Shown: positions 62,595 through 64,000 of the stretch, one piece after another
Numbering within the stretch: the stretch's first letter is position 1
Layout: each line of letters begins with the position of its first letter
Origin: [Clostridium] saccharolyticum WM1
GTDB lineage: Bacteria > Bacillota > Clostridia > Lachnospirales > Lachnospiraceae
Length of the DNA: 64,000 bases
Direction of reading: 5' to 3'
Assembly: GCF_000144625.1 (NCBI RefSeq)
Contig: NC_014376.1
Coordinates: 3,744,501-3,808,500, forward strand
The notes under the pieces: generated by a model
The model's input: the letters and a program-made list of their open reading frames with translations, nothing else
Told to the model about the DNA's origin: nothing
The model's database searches: none
Translations under genes and position numbers: made by a program

Positions 62595-62972
62595 TCATCC
62601 CGTGTCACTTCTCTCGCTGTGGCAGGCTGCGCAAATGCAGACAACCACCCTCGTGTCCTTGGAATCAGTACCGCAAAAAGCGACACCAATCCGCTTTGCC
62701 TCCGGTTCAAATTCCCTGCGGCTGCACAGCCAAAGGATGGGTAACGCGCGGTTCTGTGTCCGCAGATAATCGCAGGCGGCAAGTCCCTTTGCTCCGGGAT
62801 AGCCCACGATGGCAAGCGCTACAGGTGGACCGTCCCGCAGAAAGTAGGCCAGCTTTACATCACCGCGTCGCTCCGGTTCGTCACCAAAGCGTAAGAGACG
62901 GAATTCGCCGCAGTGTTCCAGTGTACTGACAAGTTCTTCCTCTATCCCGCACAGCGCAATGTTTTTTGTCAT
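62595..62972 (-). CDS. degenerate receiver-like protein B
   Basis: A 125-residue protein that aligns by eye with response regulator receiver domains (LAIVGYPGAKGLAACDYLR for the Asp-strand and loop; PILWLCSRREFEP for the Thr-strand) but lacks the phospho-acceptor Asp and acidic pair. It would be a pseudo-receiver. The last 25 residues are Cys-rich (CICAACHSE). It overlaps the preceding gene (ATGA) and lies 79 bases before SLH3. The fold is inferred from pattern only. Confidence 0.6.
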   Translation of the reverse strand: MTKNIALCGIEEELVSTLEHCGEFRLLRFGDEPERRGDVKLAYFLRDGPPVALAIVGYPGAKGLAACDYLRTQNRALPILWLCSRREFEPEAKRIGVAFCGTDSKDTRVVVCICAACHSERSDTG

Positions 62973-63349
62973 TTTGCGGTTTCCTCCTCTCCGTTTCCCG
63001 AAATCTTCAAACAGCCTGCCACTGCTTCCCGAAGCTGAACTTCGGATACCGTCCGGCGCAGAAAACAGGTTACACGGTACTGATAGCCGAACAGGCTGTA
63101 ATCCTCATCGGAAATCCAAAGAAGAGGAACGTCCGGTGCTTTTTCTCTGAGACGACGTACCGCTTCCAGTCCCGCCACACCGTTTAACACGACAATGAGC
63201 AGCGAAAACGGCTTTAATTCCAGTATCTTTAGAAGTGCCCCTGCGCTATTACACTCCGTAATTTCAATCCTTTGTGGGAGAGCCGCCGTTACCAGACGGT
63301 TTTCCCAGACGTCCTCTTCCAAGAACGCCGCGCACAATGCGACATTCAC
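62969..63349 (-). CDS. degenerate receiver-like protein A
   Basis: A 126-residue protein with receiver-like pattern: VALCAAF first strand without the acidic pair, FSLLIVVLNGVAGLEAVRRL where the phospho-Asp is replaced by Val, and CFLRRTVSEVQLREAV in place of the conserved YIxKPVS segment. It is thus a likely pseudo-receiver, possibly binding a LytTR regulator such as the one divergently encoded. A GTG start at 63349 is chosen as AAGGAGGAGG lies just upstream; the frame extends 14 codons further. Confidence 0.62.
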   Translation of the reverse strand: MNVALCAAFLEEDVWENRLVTAALPQRIEITECNSAGALLKILELKPFSLLIVVLNGVAGLEAVRRLREKAPDVPLLWISDEDYSLFGYQYRVTCFLRRTVSEVQLREAVAGCLKISGNGEEETAK

Positions 63350-63379
63350 GCGACCTCCTCCTTCCTTAAAATGCAAATA

Positions 63380-63423
63380 AAAAACTACCACACCTCTTCC
63401 ACCGAAGAAGTATGATAGTTTTT
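63380..63423 (-). terminator. 20-bp hairpin with T-run in the leader of the pseudo-receiver operon
   Basis: A 20-bp stem (63380-63399 with 63404-63423, several G-T wobbles on one strand, GGTG or CACC loop) is followed on the minus strand by TTTTTTATTTG, only 30 bases before the GTG start. A TTGACA lies upstream. It may attenuate the operon or serve as a bidirectional terminator. Confidence 0.6.
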
Positions 63424-63466
63424 ATTAGGGTATCATTTTGTCAAGTGTTTTTCAATGGGTTATGAT

Positions 63467-63523
63467 CAAGCGGTCGAAAATCTGCACAAGCGGTTATTTT
63501 TTTTCTGAAATATATGGTATAAT
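63467..63523 (+). promoter_or_regulatory. LytTR-type direct repeats and promoter of the right-edge regulator
   Basis: CAAGCGGT occurs at 63467-63474 and 63487-63494 (20-base period), followed by an extended -10 TGGTATAAT (TATAAT 63518-63523). The layout fits autoregulation by a LytTR protein. Confidence 0.6.
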
Positions 63524-63561
63524 GTTAACTGGATAATTATGTACAGAAGGAGGGATTTCAA

Positions 63562-64000
63562 ATGAATGCGGCAATCGTAGATGATATGGCTACTGAGTGT
63601 GAAATACTCCGCAGCCTTTTGAAGCAATATGAAACCAATCAGCATCAACCAATGCAAATTACAGAATTCCACAGTGGCAGGGAATTTCTTGCCGATTACA
63701 TACCGGGCAGCTATGACGTTGTCTTTATGGATATTTATCTGAACAACGAAAACGGCGTGGACTGCGCCTTGAAACTGCGGCAGCTGGACGAGAATCTGAA
63801 TCTTATTTTCCTTACTACCAGCTCAGAATTTGGTGTAAAAAGCTACGATGTCCGTGCTGCGGATTACATCGTAAAACCAGCCACATTGGACAAACTCTCA
63901 AGGGCACTGCACTATTGCAAGATTGCAGAGCCGCAGAGCGTTCCCTCTGTTACGGTTACCACAAGGAATCAGCTTCTGGAAATCACGCTGGACAGGATTC
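63562..64000 (+). CDS. LytTR-family response regulator, partial
   Basis: The first 146 residues of a regulator: receiver with AIVDDM, phospho-Asp in VVFMDIYLNNENGVDC and DYIVKPATLDK, then the start of the LytTR domain (VTVTTRNQLLEITLDRI), cut by the window edge. SD AGGAGGG lies 7 bases before the ATG. It belongs to the third island and is divergent from the pseudo-receiver/SLH3 operon; a kinase gene probably follows outside the window. Confidence 0.9.
   Translation, partial: MNAAIVDDMATECEILRSLLKQYETNQHQPMQITEFHSGREFLADYIPGSYDVVFMDIYLNNENGVDCALKLRQLDENLNLIFLTTSSEFGVKSYDVRAADYIVKPATLDKLSRALHYCKIAEPQSVPSVTVTTRNQLLEITLDRI

Overview
The window reads as a chromosome segment of a motile, spore-forming type Clostridia, most likely a Lachnospiraceae member; this is inferred from a clostridial flagellin with a nearby YjfB protein, LytTR/GHKL regulators, strong AGGAGG ribosome binding sites, a collagen-like exosporium-type protein and ICE-type sigma-like genes. 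Nearly everything is on the minus strand; only one regulator-kinase set (51.4-53.8 kb) and one regulator at the right edge (63.6 kb onward) are on the plus strand.

Region 1 (1-12.6 kb) is ordinary core or motility DNA: a sugar nucleotidyltransferase, two family 2 glycosyltransferases beside flagellin (probably flagellin glycosylation), the flagellin gene with a CsrA-like leader, YjfB, an OmpR/VanS-type two-component system, kduI, a Cache chemoreceptor and a collagen-like repeat protein.

Region 2 (12.6-17.3 kb) holds an AT-rich Gabija-type antiphage pair (GajA OLD/TOPRIM nuclease, GajB UvrD-like helicase). Region 3 (17.3-26.1 kb) is the recombination end of a mobile element: three tandem large serine recombinases, a DUF6870-like protein, a DinG-like helicase and a sigma-like DNA-binding protein.

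Region 4 (25.6 kb to the right edge) is the remarkable part. It contains three paralogous islands of related layout: a LytTR regulator (two with complete GHKL kinases), direct-repeat operators, an operon ending in a giant SLH-domain surface protein (SLH1 2457 aa, SLH2 about 1560 aa, SLH3 2508 aa), and then, right after the SLH stop codon, a conserved leader cassette of about 1 kb. The cassette has a c-di-GMP-I (GEMM-I) riboswitch, a terminator-like hairpin, a conserved 13-codon micro-ORF whose Shine-Dalgarno lies in a hairpin, a strong terminator, a second hairpin sequestering the Shine-Dalgarno of the next gene, and a sigma-like HTH gene. A decayed fourth riboswitch follows the third sigma-like gene. 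The SLH2 gene is split by a 12-base poly-C tract and would be restored by loss of one base, which suggests phase variation.

Working model (inference): quorum- or signal-type LytTR systems switch on surface-protein operons, while c-di-GMP sensed at the operon ends controls the micro-ORF and the sigma-like gene, and in island 1 possibly the helicase and recombinases downstream, so the second messenger would be tied to mobile-element behaviour. The islands look like successive insertions or duplications of one element type.
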